NCBI GenBank assembly: GCA_031257795.1
Contig: JAIRNW010000039.1
Coordinates: 1 to 15,252 of the forward strand
DNA from: Holosporales bacterium
Lineage (GTDB): Bacteria; Pseudomonadota; Alphaproteobacteria; BNTO01
DNA: 15,252 bases
Direction: 5' to 3'
How positions within the stretch are numbered: the first letter of the stretch is position 1; every line of letters starts with the position of its first letter. A program made the position numbers and the translations under genes. Below are positions 13,904 through 15,252 of the stretch, one piece after another. The notes beneath the pieces were generated by a model. It saw nothing but the letters and a program-made list of their open reading frames with translations, was not told where the DNA came from and ran no database searches.

Positions 13904-14820
13904 AAAAGCTGCGGAAGAAAGCCTCTCCAGATGGGCGCGATGTAAAGCAAAGCACGCAGCGTTTGTTTCGCCCGCTGAAGGTTGGCGCGACGTACGTGTT
14001 TGTTTGCGTGGGTGTGTTGGCGTTCCTCCTTTTGAGCACGATAAAGCATGAGGCGCTGTCTTACTGGATTTTCGAAAAGGTTAACCTCGTTACAACATAT
14101 TTGCTGAAGCCGTTCGAATTGGCTAGGCGAGCGCTGAAAAATGCGCAGGATCTCTTGAAAGGGCAAGAGGCGCTGCTGCAGGAGATCGGCTGTCTGCAAC
14201 GGCGCGTGCTGCAGTATGAGAAAAAGCTGATTGATTACAATGCCGTCAAAGAGGAGAACCTGTTTTTACAAAAAGTGATGCCAATCGTCAAAACATTGGA
14301 TTCTAGCACGATAACAGTAAGGCGGCCGGCGCCCTCGCAGCCGTTTACCGTGGTAACCGACATAGGCGGTGCAATCGCTGAGAATGTCTCGATCGGGGAC
14401 GTTGTTGTTTCTGTTAACGGGCTGTTCGGACGCGTTGTTTTTAAAACTGCAAACAGCGTTGTTATATTGGTTGTTCCTAATTTGCAATCAAGAATTCCGG
14501 TGCGCTCGCGGGAAAGCAAGAAAAAGGCGATTCTCTTCGGAAACAACACTCCTTTCCTGAAAATAAAATACATTAATGAGGAAGCTGACGGAGATGACGT
14601 TGGTATGAAACAACCTCTGCAAAACGACTTTTTCCAAAAGAGAAAAGATTTAGAGGAGTTTGTTGAAGGGGAAATTCTGGAGACAGTCTCTTCTGGCGGG
14701 TTTTTCCAGCATGGCATTCCTGTTGCCAGGATAGAGCGCGGTTCGAATGGGAAATTGCTGGCGAAGTGGATCTGCAGCAACGATGAGGATGAGTTTATGA
14801 CCATAGTCTTCCGCAAGTAG
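13900..14820 (+). CDS. mreC: rod shape-determining protein MreC
   Basis: MreC is a bitopic inner-membrane protein that links the MreB cytoskeleton and MreD to the peptidoglycan elongation enzymes. This 306-residue protein has a basic cytoplasmic N-terminus, one membrane segment (about residues 30-48, YVFVCVGVLAFLLLST), a periplasmic coiled coil (about 75-125, rich in Leu, Lys and Glu), then the beta-barrel domains with VVTDIGGAIAENVSIGDVVVSVNGLFGRVV and the following ILVVPNLQSRIPVRSRES. A final strand region has GGFFQHGIPVARIERG. The start is GTG 13900, inside the end of gdhA. An acidic loop (about residues 226-250) between the strands is longer than I would expect. mreB is not next to it here, unlike the common mreBCD order. 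A palindromic element follows the stop at once. Confidence 0.9.
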   Translation: MKKLRKKASPDGRDVKQSTQRLFRPLKVGATYVFVCVGVLAFLLLSTIKHEALSYWIFEKVNLVTTYLLKPFELARRALKNAQDLLKGQEALLQEIGCLQRRVLQYEKKLIDYNAVKEENLFLQKVMPIVKTLDSSTITVRRPAPSQPFTVVTDIGGAIAENVSIGDVVVSVNGLFGRVVFKTANSVVILVVPNLQSRIPVRSRESKKKAILFGNNTPFLKIKYINEEADGDDVGMKQPLQNDFFQKRKDLEEFVEGEILETVSSGGFFQHGIPVARIERGSNGKLLAKWICSNDEDEFMTIVFRK

Positions 14821-14980
14821 TCTCCAGCCATAAAAAGGTTGCTGGTCTGTCGAGTCGACGCCCAAACAAAGTCTGCGACTTTGCCGTGAGCCCGACGTTG
14901 CTCGAATGCTCACGCACCTAGAGTACGCCGTGCTTCTGCGCTACGTGTCTCCCGCCTTCAACTCTTTTTATGACGGGGTA
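14821..14980. repeat. palindromic element 12 (long-core type), directly after mreC
   Basis: A 160-bp element that begins at the base after the mreC stop. Arms are AGCCATAAAAAGGTTG on the left and CAACTCTTTTTATGACGGGG on the right. It has the long core with TCGAGTCGACGC, AACAAAGTCTGCGACTTTGCC and TTGCTCGAATGCTCACG. It may serve as the 3' stabiliser or terminator of the gdhA-mreC transcript. Confidence 0.84.
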
Positions 14981-14981
14981 T

Positions 14982-15126
14982 GCTCAATACCCTACGTGTC
15001 TCAGCCGCAAAATTATTCATTTGGGGCATGAAGCACATAACAAGCTAACAACGTTGTCTTAATAAATTACACTGAATAAAGGCGGAAGAATAAATCAGAG
15101 ATTTTGGGAATCGTGGGGTATTGAGC
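14982..15126. repeat. 145-bp inverted-repeat-bounded segment, other family
   Basis: GCTCAATACCCTACG (14982-14996) and CGTGGGGTATTGAGC (15112-15126) pair at 14 of 15 positions. The interior is AT-rich and lacks the family core. Its size is like the palindromic elements, so it may be a different palindromic family, a small non-autonomous mobile element, or a bidirectional terminator. Confidence 0.5.
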
Positions 15127-15252
15127 TTGGTATCAGGGCGTCCTCATGAAAAATCTTGATCCAAAATCTGTTTTAGTAAACGTGTGTCCCAGCCAGCCTT
15201 CTTTCTCAGCGAGCGGATTGATGTTCGTTTGAACTTTGGGTTGTTTTCCTTA

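Larger units (their letters stand above)
14821..15252. other. 432-nt right-edge region without a convincing gene
   Basis: It holds one palindromic element (14821-14980) and an unrelated 145-bp inverted-repeat structure (14982-15126). A 35-codon minus-strand frame runs from the window edge to TGA at 15144-15146 and could be the end of a gene outside the window, but it is too short to support. Confidence 0.6.

Noticed and set aside
14235..14831. 198-codon minus-strand frame within mreC
   Set aside because: Shadow of MreC; the plus-strand protein has the expected membrane, coiled-coil and barrel order.
1204..14980. CRISPR array
   Set aside because: Repeats are long, palindromic, dispersed and irregularly spaced, with no short direct repeats separated by uniform spacers and no cas genes.
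15144..15251. Possible end of a minus-strand gene (KAGWDTRLLKQILDQDFS)
   Set aside because: Only 35 codons are visible at the window edge; not enough to call.

Overview
The window looks like a chromosome segment from a host-associated alphaproteobacterium, most likely Rickettsiales-like or Holosporales-like. The reasons are alphaproteobacterial-type LolA and AddA/AddB sequences, an archaeal-type class I aldolase, a short gene-transfer-agent-like gp6-gp7-gp8 cluster, and above all a dense family of palindromic elements of about 105-165 bp. Three of these elements sit in frame inside protein genes, in the manner of Rickettsia palindromic elements. The genus cannot be fixed from sequence alone.

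Layout from the left. Positions 1-1042 hold an unrecognised plus-strand gene whose 5' end is unclear. Positions 1043-1826 have no gene and carry three palindromic elements. A class I fructose-bisphosphate aldolase (1827-2819) is followed by another element, then murJ, the lipid II flippase gene (2940-4526). An element at 4531-4647 fills the gap between murJ and a convergent minus-strand pair. That pair is lolA (7060 to 6077) followed by a chimeric gene (6096 to 4648) that joins an AddA N-terminus to an AddB C-terminal nuclease through a palindromic element. lolA also carries an element in frame.

Positions 7061-7879 are mostly non-coding and carry two more elements, an AT-rich hairpin and a perfect operator-like inverted repeat. 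A plus-strand virion-type cluster follows: head-tail connector (7880-8419), head-tail adaptor with an in-frame element (8454-9050), tail-completion-like protein (9050-9526), and a tail-associated hypothetical protein (9804-10412). A thiolase gene (10421-11656) starts only 8 bp further on. Then come an unrecognised secreted or membrane protein with a C-terminal coiled coil (11739-12386), NADP-type glutamate dehydrogenase gdhA (12542-13903), and mreC (13900-14820), which overlaps gdhA by 4 nt. The right edge carries one more family element and an unrelated long inverted repeat.

Together the genes cover central carbon and nitrogen metabolism (aldolase, thiolase, GDH), envelope biogenesis (MurJ, MreC, LolA) and a phage/GTA relic. 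The main feature of interest is the repeat family: 12 full elements and one solo arm, together about a tenth of the window. They share a core, have arms that differ in sequence but stay paired, often lie against stop codons, and are tolerated inside three genes. One copy lies at the junction of a helicase-nuclease gene fusion.
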